64,000 bases of DNA. It comes from Actinomycetota bacterium (GTDB lineage: Bacteria > Actinomycetota > Actinomycetes > Mycobacteriales > Mycobacteriaceae). Below are positions 9,951-18,854 of this stretch, in pieces. The notes under the pieces are model-generated. The model did not search any database. It had not been told where the DNA came from and worked only from the letters and a program-made list of their open reading frames with translations. A program made the translations under genes and the position numbers. Location of the stretch: assembly GCA_018268465.1 (NCBI GenBank), contig JAFDWN010000049.1:45199-109198 (forward strand), read 5' to 3'. Each line of letters begins with the position of its first letter. Positions within the stretch are counted from its first letter, which is position 1.

Positions 9951-10006
9951 CGAATGTGAACCTGTTGCGAAGAAGCGCGAAAACGTCGCACTACGTTTCA
10001 CATTCG
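9951..10006. repeat. Long-armed inverted repeat downstream of the TetR gene
   Basis: Perfect 10-bp arms CGAATGTGAA (9951-9960) and TTCACATTCG (9997-10006) separated by 36 nt. The loop is long for an intrinsic terminator and there is no T-run. It could fold as a transcript end or bind a regulator. Confidence 0.5.
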
Positions 10007-10168
10007 ACGAGCTGGGCCTGATCCCGACCGGCACAGCGGCAGAGCGGCTACGGGCCGACGGGATGATCGGGGCACGATCCTGCGTTGTGCGGAGTTGTTC
10101 CTGGCGGAGGACTGCGCCCCGGACCCGGGGATGCGGCCCAAGCACACGCGACACGATCGGAGATCGAC

Positions 10169-10684
10169 ATGGACGCCTGGGATGCGATACGGGCCCGCCG
10201 CAACGTGCGGAGCTACCGACCCGAAGCCATCTCCGAGGACCATCTCGACCGCATCGCCGAGGCGGGGTGGCGGGCGCCGTCGGCGAAGAACAACCAGCAC
10301 TGGGATTTCGTCATCGTCACCGATCCGGCACAACTCGAGCAGCTGTCCACGGTATGGCAGGGAGCACGCCACATCGCCTCGGCACCTGCGGCGATCGCCC
10401 TCGTCGTCCCGGAACCGCAGGACGAACGCACCAGACTGCTGGACCAGTACGACCTCGGCCAGGCGACGATGGCGATGACCATCGCGGCCACCGATCTGGG
10501 CATCGGCACCGGACATTCCTCGGTCGGCGACCAGGAGAAGGCGCGGGCGATCCTCGGCGTTCCCGACGACCATCTGGTGGCGTATCTGCTCGGAGTCGGC
10601 TATCCCGCCGACCGGCCGCTGGCCCCGATCCGCAGACCCGACCGGCGACCGTTCGACGCGGTGGTCCATCACGGGCAGTGGTGA
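10169..10684 (+). CDS. Nitroreductase-family FMN oxidoreductase
   Basis: A 171-residue protein of the nitroreductase/FMN-dependent family, which uses NAD(P)H to reduce nitro groups, quinones or similar compounds. The N-terminal RRNVRSYRPEAISEDHL and WRAPSAKNNQHWDF form the FMN phosphate-binding region; GIGTGHSSVGD is the second conserved block. The ATG at 10169 follows GGAGATCGAC; it was preferred over an upstream GTG at 10085, which would add 28 unrelated residues. It is short compared with the about 200-220 residues of most members. Stands alone; substrate unknown. Confidence 0.85.
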   Translation: MDAWDAIRARRNVRSYRPEAISEDHLDRIAEAGWRAPSAKNNQHWDFVIVTDPAQLEQLSTVWQGARHIASAPAAIALVVPEPQDERTRLLDQYDLGQATMAMTIAATDLGIGTGHSSVGDQEKARAILGVPDDHLVAYLLGVGYPADRPLAPIRRPDRRPFDAVVHHGQW

Positions 10685-10820
10685 CGGGAATGTCAGCGCG
10701 AGTGTCGCTGTTGACACGCGAACCAAACGACAGCGTGGACCGTTTCTCGATGTACGTGGACGGGTACTTCGATGGCCTGTGCACCCGTCCGGCGGATACG
10801 CAATTATCAAGGAGAGTGAA

Positions 10821-11117
10821 TTGACTGTTGACTATGACGCCCCGCGTCGCCGGGAGGTCGAAGACAACTCCGACGAGCCATTGGCCGATCTGGCGACGCG
10901 GCGTGGTGACGCCGCACAGACCGCGGCTGTGGACGTCGATGAGGACGCAGAAGATTTCGTCCTGCCGGACGCAGATCTCAGCGGCGAGGAACTGTCTGTT
11001 CGGGTGATCCCGATGCAGGCCAACGAGTTCACCTGCTCGAGCTGCTTCCTGGTGCACCACCGCAGCCAGCTGGCTCGCCAGGTCGGCGGCAGAATGGTCT
11101 GCGCGGACTGCGCCTGA
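10821..11117 (+). CDS. DUF4193 family zinc-ribbon-like protein
   Basis: A 98-residue acidic protein conserved in mycobacteria. The N-terminal two thirds are charged and likely disordered (TVDYDAPRRREVEDN onwards). The C-terminal third is SGEELSVRVIPMQANEFTCS with a CxxC then a terminal CxxC (CADC), a probable metal site. Start: AAGGAGAG at about 10809-10816 lies seven bases before TTG 10821, and homologous proteins start at this point, so the rare TTG is preferred to an upstream in-frame GTG. Function unknown; members are often abundant small proteins. Confidence 0.85.
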   Translation: MTVDYDAPRRREVEDNSDEPLADLATRRGDAAQTAAVDVDEDAEDFVLPDADLSGEELSVRVIPMQANEFTCSSCFLVHHRSQLARQVGGRMVCADCA

Positions 11118-11160
11118 GGACCTGCCGCCGGCCCGCACCGGCGTCGGGCCCACCGTGCAC

Positions 11161-12171
11161 TCAGCCGGCGCGGCTCAGATCGAGCGCGACGTCGACGATC
11201 ATGTCCTCCTGTCCGCCGACCAGCCCTCGACGACCCACTTCGACGAGGATGCTGCGCACATCAAGCCCATAACGGACCGCCGCTGATTCGGCATGCCGCA
11301 GGAAACTCGAGTAGACCCCGGCATAGCCCAGCGCCAACGTCTCGCGGTCAACGCGGACAGGACGATCCTGCAGCGGGCGGACCAGGTCGTCGGCGGCGTC
11401 TTGGAGCCTGAACAGATCACATCCGTGCGCAAACCCGTACAGGTCGGCCACGGCGACAAAGGCCTCCAATGGACAGTTTCCCGCGCCGGCGCCCTGCCCG
11501 GCCAGCGAAGCGTCTACCCGGTAGGCGCCCGCTTGCACGGCCACCACACTGTTCGCGACGGACAGCGAGAGGTTCTCGTGAGCATGGATGCCGATCTCCG
11601 TTGCCGCATCGAGCGCGTCGCGGTAGGCGCGAACCCGTTCACGTACCCCGTCCATGGTCAAGCGGCCACCCGAGTCGGTCACGTAAACGCATTGTGCACC
11701 ATAGGATTCCATCAGCCGCGCCTGACCAGCCAAAGTCTGCGGATCAACCAGATGACTCATCATGAGAAATCCGGATACGTCCATGCCGAGCTCACGTGCC
11801 TTGGCGATGTGCTGCGCCGAGACATCCGCCTCGGTGCAGTGGGTCGCGATGCGGATCGACCGGACACCGAGCCGGTACGCGTGTTCGAGGTCGGCGATCG
11901 TGCCAATCCCGGGCAGCAGGAGCGTCGTGAGCACGGCGCGATCGACATGAGCGGCGGCGGCCTCGATCCACTCCCAGTCGGTGTTGCTGCCGGGTCCGTA
12001 GTTCAGCGACCCGCCCGCCAGTCCGTCGCCGTGGGCGACCTCGATCGCATCGACACCCGCGGCCTCCAGCGCGGCGACGATGGTGCCGACATCGGCCGGG
12101 GTGATGCGGTGGCGAACGGCGTGCATGCCGTCGCGCAATGTCACGTCCTGGACGTAGATTTCGGTGCTCAT
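11161..12171 (-). CDS. mhpE: 4-hydroxy-2-oxovalerate aldolase (MhpE/DmpG type)
   Basis: Cleaves 4-hydroxy-2-oxovalerate to pyruvate and acetaldehyde, the last aldol step of meta-cleavage pathways. 336 residues with the DRE-TIM signature [25 protein letters not shown], a divalent-metal motif [11 protein letters not shown] and [11 protein letters not shown]. It normally forms a complex that channels acetaldehyde to the dehydrogenase encoded just upstream. The ATG at 12169-12171 lies in the last copy of a 32-bp sequence repeated three times, which places three 11-codon reading frames between the mhpF stop and this start. A TTG at 12195 would add eight residues and is less likely. Confidence 0.92.
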   Translation of the reverse strand: MSTEIYVQDVTLRDGMHAVRHRITPADVGTIVAALEAAGVDAIEVAHGDGLAGGSLNYGPGSNTDWEWIEAAAAHVDRAVLTTLLLPGIGTIADLEHAYRLGVRSIRIATHCTEADVSAQHIAKARELGMDVSGFLMMSHLVDPQTLAGQARLMESYGAQCVYVTDSGGRLTMDGVRERVRAYRDALDAATEIGIHAHENLSLSVANSVVAVQAGAYRVDASLAGQGAGAGNCPLEAFVAVADLYGFAHGCDLFRLQDAADDLVRPLQDRPVRVDRETLALGYAGVYSSFLRHAESAAVRYGLDVRSILVEVGRRGLVGGQEDMIVDVALDLSRAG

Positions 12172-12264
12172 CGGGTTCCTCTGCTCTTCGCGCAAGCGCT
12201 CATCGGGTTCCTCTGCTCTTCGCGCAAGCGCTCATCGGGTTCCTCTGCTCTTCGCGCAAGCGCT
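12169..12264 (-). repeat. Three tandem 32-bp copies of a translation-start cassette
   Basis: Units 12169-12200, 12201-12232 and 12233-12264 are identical, followed by a five-base partial unit. Read on the minus strand each carries ATGAGCGCTTGCGCGAAGAG then an AGAGGAAC ribosome site. ATGs lie at 12267, 12235, 12203 and 12171. Because 32 is not a multiple of three, each of the first three ATGs opens an 11-codon frame ending in TGA that overlaps the next ATG (ATGA). The mhpF stop itself overlaps the first ATG. Ribosomes would have to restart four times in series to reach mhpE. Confidence 0.95.
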
Positions 12265-13241
12265 CATCGTGAAACCTCCACGGGTTGGCTTCGCGACGCC
12301 ACCAGCCGGCGGGCGATCGACTCCCCCGTTCGCAATGCCGCGGAGGTCATGATGTCGAGATTGCCCGCGTATGCGGGCAGGTAATGGGCGGCGCCCTCGA
12401 CCTCGAGGAACACCGACACCCTGGTGGTGACCGGACCCGCACCGGCGGGCAGCAGCGTATGCACCGGTTCGTCGGCGGCCACCGGGCTGAACTGCACGTC
12501 CTGCTTGAGCCGGTATCCAGGCACGTACTGGGCGACCTGTTCGGCCATGTCGGCGACCGAGGCCCGGATGGCGTCGTGATCGGCGGCACCGATGAGGGCC
12601 AGCACGGTGTCGCGCATCAGCAGCGGCGGTTCGGCGGGGTTCAGGATGATCACGGCCTTACCGCGACCGGCCCCGCCGACATGCTCGATGGCCTCGGCGG
12701 TGGTCTCGGTGAACTCGTCGATATTGGCCCGGGTGCCGGGCCCTGCCGACTTGGACGCGATGGACGCGACGATCTCGGCGTAGGGCACCGCGGTGATTCG
12801 CGCGATGGCAGCCACGATCGGGATGGTGGCCTGTCCACCGCAGGTGACCATGTTCACGTTGCCGGCATCCCGGTCGAGCAGGGCGTCGAGGTTGACCACC
12901 GGGACACAGAACGGGCCGATCGCCGCCGGGGTGAGGTCGACGAGTTTCTTGCCGAACGGTGCCAGTTTGGCGGCGTTGGCACGATGGGCGCCGGCCGACG
13001 TCGCGTCGAAGACGATGTCGATGTCGTCGAACCCGTCCATCGCGATGAGCCCGTCGACGCCGTCGGCGGTGGTCGGCACGCGCAGCCGCGCTGCCCGGGC
13101 CAACCCGTCGGAGTTCGGGTCGATGCCGACCATGGCGCCCATCGCCAGTACGTCGGAGTTGCGCAGGACCTTGATCATCAGATCGGTGCCGATATTGCCC
13201 GAGCCGATGATCGCGACACGGGTCCGGCCGGATTCACTCAT
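12264..13241 (-). CDS. mhpF: Acetaldehyde dehydrogenase (acylating), MhpF/DmpF type
   Basis: Oxidises acetaldehyde to acetyl-CoA with NAD and CoA, in complex with the aldolase. 325 residues. Seen: Rossmann motif [11 protein letters not shown] at about residue 11, the catalytic Cys in [10 protein letters not shown] at about residue 130, and LKQDVQFSP with the C-terminal [10 protein letters not shown]. The ATG at 13239-13241 overlaps the hydratase stop (ATGA) and has GGA upstream; longer readings add arginine-rich nonsense. Its own stop overlaps the first ATG of the repeated cassette before mhpE. Confidence 0.93.
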   Translation of the reverse strand: MSESGRTRVAIIGSGNIGTDLMIKVLRNSDVLAMGAMVGIDPNSDGLARAARLRVPTTADGVDGLIAMDGFDDIDIVFDATSAGAHRANAAKLAPFGKKLVDLTPAAIGPFCVPVVNLDALLDRDAGNVNMVTCGGQATIPIVAAIARITAVPYAEIVASIASKSAGPGTRANIDEFTETTAEAIEHVGGAGRGKAVIILNPAEPPLLMRDTVLALIGAADHDAIRASVADMAEQVAQYVPGYRLKQDVQFSPVAADEPVHTLLPAGAGPVTTRVSVFLEVEGAAHYLPAYAGNLDIMTSAALRTGESIARRLVASRSQPVEVSR

Positions 13242-14062
13242 TCTGCAGTCCTTTCCTTCTCGGCGAACCGGGCCGAGACCGGCCCCAGCGTGGTCAGTTC
13301 GGCGCGCACGCTCGCGCCGGGCGGAACCGCCACCATGGGTCCCAGCGCACCGGACAGCACGATCTGCCCAGCGGTGAGCGGCTGGCCCAACTCGCGTGCC
13401 GTGCGCGCCAACCACGCCAGGGCTTCGAGCGGATCACCGAGGCAGGCCGCGCCGATGCCCTCGGAAACCAGTTCGTCGGCCCCGCCGGGGGTGCGCAGAA
13501 ACATCCGCATGGTGACCGCGCGCGGTGTCAACGCGGCCAGGGGCAGCCAGGTGTCCGACACCACGAACAGGCCGCTGGAGCCGTTGTCGGCCACGGTGTC
13601 GGTAATCGTGATGTCCCATCGGGCCACCCGGCTGTCGACGATCTCGATCGCGGCCGCCGCGCCGATGACCGCGTCGGCCACCGTGGCCGCCGTGAGCGGG
13701 CCGTCGGTGAGGTCCGAGCCGAGCCGGAAGGCGATCTCGGCCTCCGCCTTGGGCTGCAGCAACCGCCCGACGGGCACTTCGGGCATCGCCGAGACGTCCA
13801 TATCGTCGAGGAGCACGCCGAAATCCGGTTGGTCGACCCCGAGTTGGCGCTGCACCGCCGGCGAGGTCAATCCGATCTTGCGTCCGACGATGCGCGCCCC
13901 GGCGGCCACTCGCCGCTGGATCACAGTTTCCTGCACGGCGTAGGCGGACGCGATGTCGGTGGCCCCGAGAATGTCCCGGACCGGTGCGCAGCCGACTCCC
14001 GTCCGAGCGGCCAGTTCCAAGCGGTCGGCGGCGGCTTCGACCACGGTGTGCACGGCGGTCAT
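13238..14062 (-). CDS. mhpD: 2-keto-4-pentenoate hydratase (MhpD type)
   Basis: Adds water to 2-hydroxypenta-2,4-dienoate to give 4-hydroxy-2-oxovalerate. 274 residues of the fumarylacetoacetate-hydrolase-like fold. Characteristic stretches are [33 protein letters not shown] (metal ligands around the Glu residues), and [14 protein letters not shown]. It lies between mhpB and mhpF with four-base overlaps on both sides. Confidence 0.92.
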   Translation of the reverse strand: MTAVHTVVEAAADRLELAARTGVGCAPVRDILGATDIASAYAVQETVIQRRVAAGARIVGRKIGLTSPAVQRQLGVDQPDFGVLLDDMDVSAMPEVPVGRLLQPKAEAEIAFRLGSDLTDGPLTAATVADAVIGAAAAIEIVDSRVARWDITITDTVADNGSSGLFVVSDTWLPLAALTPRAVTMRMFLRTPGGADELVSEGIGAACLGDPLEALAWLARTARELGQPLTAGQIVLSGALGPMVAVPPGASVRAELTTLGPVSARFAEKERTAE

Positions 14063-15006
14063 GTGAGCACCGCGGTGGTGACGGCGAACCCGGCGATGTA
14101 CTCCCGGATGGGACGGTAGAACTCGTAGGTCACCCGGTAGTCGCCGCAGGCACGCAAAGCGCTGTAGGCGGCGACCCAGGTCCGGATCTCATGGGACGAA
14201 TGGCCCGCGGCGGCGTCCATGTCGTCGGCGGTGTAGCCATCGAAGTCCTCGATCCGGCCGGAACGGCAGACGTCGAGGAAGGCGCGGTCCCACTGCGGGT
14301 TGAGGTCCATGATGCCGGCCTCGCCGGCCGCGAAACGATGCGCGGTCTCGATGGTGCGGGCCTGCCGCGCCGCGCGCGCCTCCGCGGTCGGGTGCCGTCC
14401 GGAGACCAGGAATCGGCGTTGCTCGTCGGTGGCGGTGTCGTATTGCGGCACCGGCGGATCGTGGGACAGTCCGCCCGACCCGAGGAACAGCACGCGTTCC
14501 CCGCGGCCACGGAAGAACTCACCGATCGCCGCGCCGAATGTGCGCACCCGAGACATCGGAACGAAGGGCCGTGCAACGGAATTGACGAATACGGGTACCA
14601 CCGGCCGGGCAGCCGCGTCGCCGTCGTAGAGGATCTCCATGGGTTGAACGGCGCCATGGTCGACCTCCATGCCGCGCGAGATGGCCAGGTCGATGTCACG
14701 GTCGATGACGAACTGCGCCAGCTCCTCGGTGAAGCCCGGTACGTCGAGGTCACCGGCAAACGAGTCGTAGTCTCCGGTACCCCGCGCCCGGAATCCCACA
14801 CAGAACGGGGGCATCAGGTCGTAGAAAAAGCCGTTGTAGTGGTCCGGCCCGAAGTTCACCACGACATCCGGATCGAACTCGTCGACGAACGACCGGGCCT
14901 GGTCGAACGCGGCCTGGACGGCGGCGACGACGTCAGCAGGCGGATGCGAGTGGTGCAGCAGCGGACTGTGTGACATGCAGATCAGCGCTTGGGGCACGGT
15001 GATCAC
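14059..15006 (-). CDS. mhpB: 2,3-dihydroxyphenylpropionate 1,2-dioxygenase (MhpB)
   Basis: Class III extradiol ring-cleavage dioxygenase that opens 2,3-dihydroxyphenylpropionate (or its cinnamate analogue) using Fe(II) and O2. 315 residues, the usual length. Landmarks: CMSHSPLLHH near the N-terminus, NFGPDHYNGFFYDLMPPFC, EVDHGAVQP and LGSGGLSHDPPVP, which supply the His ligands and acid/base residues. The GTG at 15004-15006 overlaps the mhpC stop; a longer reading adds 28 residues that do not look like the family. Confidence 0.94.
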   Translation of the reverse strand: MITVPQALICMSHSPLLHHSHPPADVVAAVQAAFDQARSFVDEFDPDVVVNFGPDHYNGFFYDLMPPFCVGFRARGTGDYDSFAGDLDVPGFTEELAQFVIDRDIDLAISRGMEVDHGAVQPMEILYDGDAAARPVVPVFVNSVARPFVPMSRVRTFGAAIGEFFRGRGERVLFLGSGGLSHDPPVPQYDTATDEQRRFLVSGRHPTAEARAARQARTIETAHRFAAGEAGIMDLNPQWDRAFLDVCRSGRIEDFDGYTADDMDAAAGHSSHEIRTWVAAYSALRACGDYRVTYEFYRPIREYIAGFAVTTAVLT

Positions 15007-15872
15007 CGACCCGCGCCGTGCCGGGCCAGATAACTGCCGACCACCTCGTTGAACTCGGCGGCCCGCTCGACCTGAGACCAGTGTCCGCATTGACTGAAGA
15101 TGTGTGCGTCGGCGTGCGGAATGACGTTGAGCAGTTCCCAGGTTCGCGACACCGGGATCACGACGTCCTGCACACCGTGGATCAGCAGCACGGGGATGTC
15201 CAAGCGGGCCAACACGTCGAAGTCCAGCGGTAGCTCGGTGCGGTCGCGGTCACGCGCGGACACGACCTGCCCCAGCCGCTCAGAGGCCGTATCGTTGAGT
15301 GCCGCCTGATAGCGAAGGGACACCAATTCCTCTGTCACAAGCGATGTGTCGACGACGAACTGCTCGAGGGTGGCGCGAACGCCCGCCTCGGTGAGGGTCG
15401 GGTTGGAATGACCCTTGAGTGCGCCCGTGAGCTTGGCGCCGCCCGTTCCCATCGAGACGATGCCGAGCAGCCGATCCGGGAAATCGATGGCGAACTGGAA
15501 TGCCAGCCAGCCGCCGAGCGAGTTGCCCACGATCCAGGTCTTCTCAATGCCCAGAGCGTCGAGCATCCGGACGGCGTGGCGGACCCATTCCCTGATGCCG
15601 TACTCGGTGCCGTCGGCAACGACCGACTGGCCGTAGCCGATCGAATCGATGGCGATGCAACGCCCGTAAGCGCTCAGCACCGGCAGGTTCAGCCACCAAT
15701 TGGCCGCCGCGGTGACGCCCGTCCCCGAGCCGTGCAGGAACAGAATCGGTGTTCCGGCGCCGAGTTCGTGGTAATGGGTGAGTTCGCCGTCGGCGGTCTG
15801 GATCCACTTGTCCTCCAGCGCGAAGAACGGATCGGTGCGGTAGTCGGGGATTTCGACGGTGAAGGCGGTCAT
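15003..15872 (-). CDS. mhpC: 2-hydroxy-6-oxonona-2,4-dienedioate hydrolase (MhpC)
   Basis: Alpha/beta-hydrolase that splits the ring-fission product to succinate and 2-hydroxypentadienoate. 289 residues. Triad by eye: Ser118 in VGNSLGG, Asp236 in HGVQDVVIP and His264 in CGHWSQVE; oxyanion motif HGSGTG at about residue 47. The start has GAGGAG eight bases upstream. Gene order A-C-B-D-F-E differs from E. coli mhpABCDFE only by the B/C swap. Confidence 0.93.
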   Translation of the reverse strand: MTAFTVEIPDYRTDPFFALEDKWIQTADGELTHYHELGAGTPILFLHGSGTGVTAAANWWLNLPVLSAYGRCIAIDSIGYGQSVVADGTEYGIREWVRHAVRMLDALGIEKTWIVGNSLGGWLAFQFAIDFPDRLLGIVSMGTGGAKLTGALKGHSNPTLTEAGVRATLEQFVVDTSLVTEELVSLRYQAALNDTASERLGQVVSARDRDRTELPLDFDVLARLDIPVLLIHGVQDVVIPVSRTWELLNVIPHADAHIFSQCGHWSQVERAAEFNEVVGSYLARHGAGR

Positions 15873-15896
15873 GTGATGCTCCTCGGTGGGTGGGCG

Positions 15897-17648
15897 CTAG
15901 GCCGATACGGCGACGGTGGGGGTGAGGGCCGACGAGGCGGGGGCGGCGTCTCTGCCTGTGAACGACATGGCGGTCAGGATCGCGTCGAGCGTCGCGGGCG
16001 CATCCTGAGCGAGGCACGCACCGGCCACAAACCGGTCGGGGCGCAGGAAGATCAGCGGTGTCGGGCGGTCGTCGAACCAGCGCTTCAGCGCACCGGTGTG
16101 GTCGCCGACCACGAGGACATCGCTCTCGGGAAACTTATCGGCCCAGTGCTTTTCGACCCACACCCGCTGGTTCTCCGGGACGACGGCGACGAGTCTGGCG
16201 CCCAGCACGGCGAGTTTGTCCAGCGATGCGGCGGGCAGCAGGTCACAGGGATTGTTGCCCCAGGCCAGGACCGCCCACCACGGCCCGATCACGTCGTCGA
16301 AGAGCACGTCGGCCCGGTCGGCGGTGGTCACCCGGGGCTGCGGAAATTGCACCCCGACCGGCGAGACCCTCGTGGTGGCGGTGCGCACCGGTATGAGCCG
16401 GCTGGTCAGCCGGGGTCCGGCGCGTCCGGGTGCCTGGGTCGTGGGGTCGGCCAACACACCGCGGGTGTAGCGCGGCATCGGCTTGAAACGCATATCCGCG
16501 AAATAACCCTTGACCGCGGGGAACAGGTTCAGTACCGAGGAAGCGACGTCACGGGCGTACGCGGCGACCGGATTGGTGATCTTGATGAGGCGACCGAATG
16601 TCAACGACAGGTCCACCATGGCTCGCGCATGTTCGCGGCGTTCGGTGGTGTAGGTGTCCAGGAGTCCGTCGCCGGCCTGGCCGGACAGCACCGTCGCGAG
16701 TTTCCAGCCCAGGTTTGTCGCGTCGCGCATACCCGAGTTCCAGCCCTGGCCCATCCACACCGGCATCAGGTGCGCGGCGTCACCGGCGATGATCTGGCGG
16801 CCCTTGCGGAAAGACGTGGCCACCCTGCCGTGGTGGGTGAACACCCGCCTGCGGATGAACGTGATGGTACTGGGATCCGGAACATGTTCGGCGAGAAGTT
16901 CATTGACGAACGCAGCGTCCGTAACGGCATCGTCGGCCTCGCCGTCGTGCAACATGAACTCGAACCGGCGCACCCCGTGCGGCAGCCCGATGGACACGTA
17001 CGGCCGACGGGGGTCGGCACCGAGGAAGACGTTGGGCGTGCCGAGCGGATCGTTGGCGACATCCACCACCAGCCAGCGGGTCGACGGTGATTCACCTTCG
17101 AAGCCGATGCCCAGCCGCTTGCGGGTCGGCGATTTGCCACCTTCGCATCCCACGAGATAGCGGGCCCGGAAGCGGCGTTCGGCGACCGACCCGTCCGGAC
17201 CGTCGACGAGCGCGACGGCAGTGACGGATTCGGCGTCCTCGACCACCGTCTCGACCCGGTGGCCGAATCGGACGTGCACCCTGTCGAATCGGGCCAGTCC
17301 CTCGAAGAGTGCGCGGTCCACGGCCGGCTGGATGAATCCGTGCTTGCGTTCCCAGCCGAACTCGACGGTCTGCGGGTCGTTGACCAGGATGACCTTGCCG
17401 GCGCCGTTGACCAGTCGCATGATGTGATGCGGATTCGTATGCGGCCGAACGGCGTCCACCAGCCCGACGGCCTGGATGGTGCGGAATGATTCGTCGTCGA
17501 GACCGACGCCGCGCGGATAGTCGATGAGGTCGTCGAGCGCCTCGAGCACCGTCACCGATCGTCCGTAGCTTCCCAGGATGTTGGCAAGCATCAGTCCGAC
17601 CGGACCCGCGCCGACGACGAGAACGTCGCTTACGTCAGTGGTGTCCAT
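15897..17648 (-). CDS. mhpA: 3-(3-hydroxyphenyl)propionate hydroxylase (MhpA)
   Basis: FAD monooxygenase that hydroxylates 3-(3-hydroxyphenyl)propionate to the catechol, using NADH and O2. 583 residues of the PheA/TfdB-like class A flavoprotein family. Seen: GAGPVG at residues 13-18, CEGGKSPTRK, and GDAAHLMPVWMGQGWNSG (FAD ribityl-binding), plus a C-terminal thioredoxin-like region. The start ATG at 17646-17648 is preceded by three short repeats of ACGGAGAC, any of which could act as a ribosome site; an upstream start would add 56 unlikely residues. First gene of the catabolic operon. Confidence 0.93.
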   Translation of the reverse strand: MDTTDVSDVLVVGAGPVGLMLANILGSYGRSVTVLEALDDLIDYPRGVGLDDESFRTIQAVGLVDAVRPHTNPHHIMRLVNGAGKVILVNDPQTVEFGWERKHGFIQPAVDRALFEGLARFDRVHVRFGHRVETVVEDAESVTAVALVDGPDGSVAERRFRARYLVGCEGGKSPTRKRLGIGFEGESPSTRWLVVDVANDPLGTPNVFLGADPRRPYVSIGLPHGVRRFEFMLHDGEADDAVTDAAFVNELLAEHVPDPSTITFIRRRVFTHHGRVATSFRKGRQIIAGDAAHLMPVWMGQGWNSGMRDATNLGWKLATVLSGQAGDGLLDTYTTERREHARAMVDLSLTFGRLIKITNPVAAYARDVASSVLNLFPAVKGYFADMRFKPMPRYTRGVLADPTTQAPGRAGPRLTSRLIPVRTATTRVSPVGVQFPQPRVTTADRADVLFDDVIGPWWAVLAWGNNPCDLLPAASLDKLAVLGARLVAVVPENQRVWVEKHWADKFPESDVLVVGDHTGALKRWFDDRPTPLIFLRPDRFVAGACLAQDAPATLDAILTAMSFTGRDAAPASSALTPTVAVSA

Positions 17649-17718
17649 ATGTCTCCGTATGTCTCCGTGTCTCCGTCCCGACGAGCGAAGGCCGCCCCGT
17701 GGCCCCGCCCGATCGGAG

Positions 17719-17752
17719 TGCAAATAGTGATGATCAACATTCGTTATTTGCA
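17719..17752. promoter_or_regulatory. Operator candidate upstream of mhpA
   Basis: Perfect 8-bp arms TGCAAATA (17719-17726) and TATTTGCA (17745-17752) separated by 18 nt, in the AT-richer gap between the IclR gene and mhpA. Placed 71 to 104 bases upstream of the mhpA start, a suitable site for an IclR activator. Confidence 0.55.
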
Positions 17753-17872
17753 CGTCTACGCGCACTATGTGAACACGAACACAGGGGGTGTTGTCAAGTG
17801 GTGGGGACAACCTCATACCGGGTCGCGGTCAAGCGAGCGGCTAAGACGCAGTTCAGCGGGCTTTGCCGCCGG

Positions 17873-18565
17873 TCAGTCCAGAAGCCGACCGAGATCGGCG
17901 GCCGCGGCGACCATGGCTACCACCGACGTGTCGACGACCTCTTTGGAGGCGCTGATCAAGGTCAGACATGACGCCGGTTCGGCGTCGGAGCGTCGCAGCG
18001 GTACGCCGAGTCCCCAATAGCCGCTGACGATTTCACCGAAGCTCGTCGCATACCCGACACGGCGCGCCTCGGCGACCCGGGGGTCCTCCCCTCGGCGGGC
18101 GGGAAGCGCGGCCAGCAGTGCGTATCCCGCGGCACCCCGATCAAGTGGATGGCGCGCACCCTCCCGGTAGGCGACGCGCACCGCGGCGCCGGAAGGTTCG
18201 GCCACTGTCACCGCGACGGCATCCTGCCCCTCCTCGACGAACAGCGCGACGCTTGAGCCGAGCCGGTTCGCGAGATCCTGCATCACCGGCTTTGCGACGT
18301 CACGCATGCCCGTGTAGACCTGCCGCGCCAGCGCCGTGAGCCCGCCGGCGGGCCGGTAGCGGCCGTCGGGGCCCCGGCTGACGAGGTGGAAATCGGCGAT
18401 CGTGGCCACCAGCCGTGTCGCGATGCTGCGGTGCACGCCGAGGCTGTCCGCCAGATCTTGAATTGTCAGTCCGCCAGGGGAATTCGCTATCAACTCCAGT
18501 GCACGCAAACCTCGTGCGAGAGTCTGCGTACCCGCGGCACGGCCGGGCACTTCGGAAGTGGCCAC
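17873..18565 (-). CDS. IclR-family regulator, probable MhpR-like controller of the mhp operon
   Basis: A 230-residue IclR regulator: winged helix-turn-helix in residues 15-70 (LTIQDLADSLGVHRSIATRL) and an effector-binding GAF-like domain. IclR proteins commonly activate aromatic catabolism in response to the substrate, and E. coli MhpR belongs to this family. It is transcribed in the same direction as mhpA, 224 bases upstream of it, and divergent from the MFS transporter gene. The C-terminal domain looks slightly shorter than usual. Confidence 0.88.
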   Translation of the reverse strand: MATSEVPGRAAGTQTLARGLRALELIANSPGGLTIQDLADSLGVHRSIATRLVATIADFHLVSRGPDGRYRPAGGLTALARQVYTGMRDVAKPVMQDLANRLGSSVALFVEEGQDAVAVTVAEPSGAAVRVAYREGARHPLDRGAAGYALLAALPARRGEDPRVAEARRVGYATSFGEIVSGYWGLGVPLRRSDAEPASCLTLISASKEVVDTSVVAMVAAAADLGRLLD

Positions 18566-18789
18566 GGTTCACCATAAGCCCGGCCGACCGCAGCGATCAC
18601 ACAACCCGCTGAGCCGGTGTGGTGCCGCGCGGCATTGACATCGACAGTGGGCCGTGTCACCGTTGTGCCGTCGCGAGCGAATCTGGAGCCCCGCCGGGCC
18701 GCCGCGGCCGTCACATTCGGAAGATGCGCGCCGATCGTTGCCGTCCCCCACATCGCCGGACGGGCCGATCCGAACCGCGCTTTCCCGAT

Positions 18790-18808
18790 AGCGCTGTGCC
18801 ACAGCGCT
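18790..18808. promoter_or_regulatory. 19-bp palindrome before the MFS transporter gene
   Basis: AGCGCTGTG-C-CACAGCGCT is a perfect 9+1+9 palindrome ending 46 bases before the transporter start, within the 289-base gap between the divergent IclR and MFS genes. The rest of that gap holds no recognisable gene. It is a plausible regulator site controlling one or both genes; it does not resemble the box before mhpA. Confidence 0.55.
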
Positions 18809-18854
18809 CTTCGAATATGTGATGCCGGCAGGCAATCAGCGTGAAAGGGCTCCC

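Noticed and set aside
12169-12264. Tandem 32-bp repeats resembling a CRISPR array
   Set aside because: The copies touch each other with no spacers and lie across a start codon in an operon; no cas genes are in the window.
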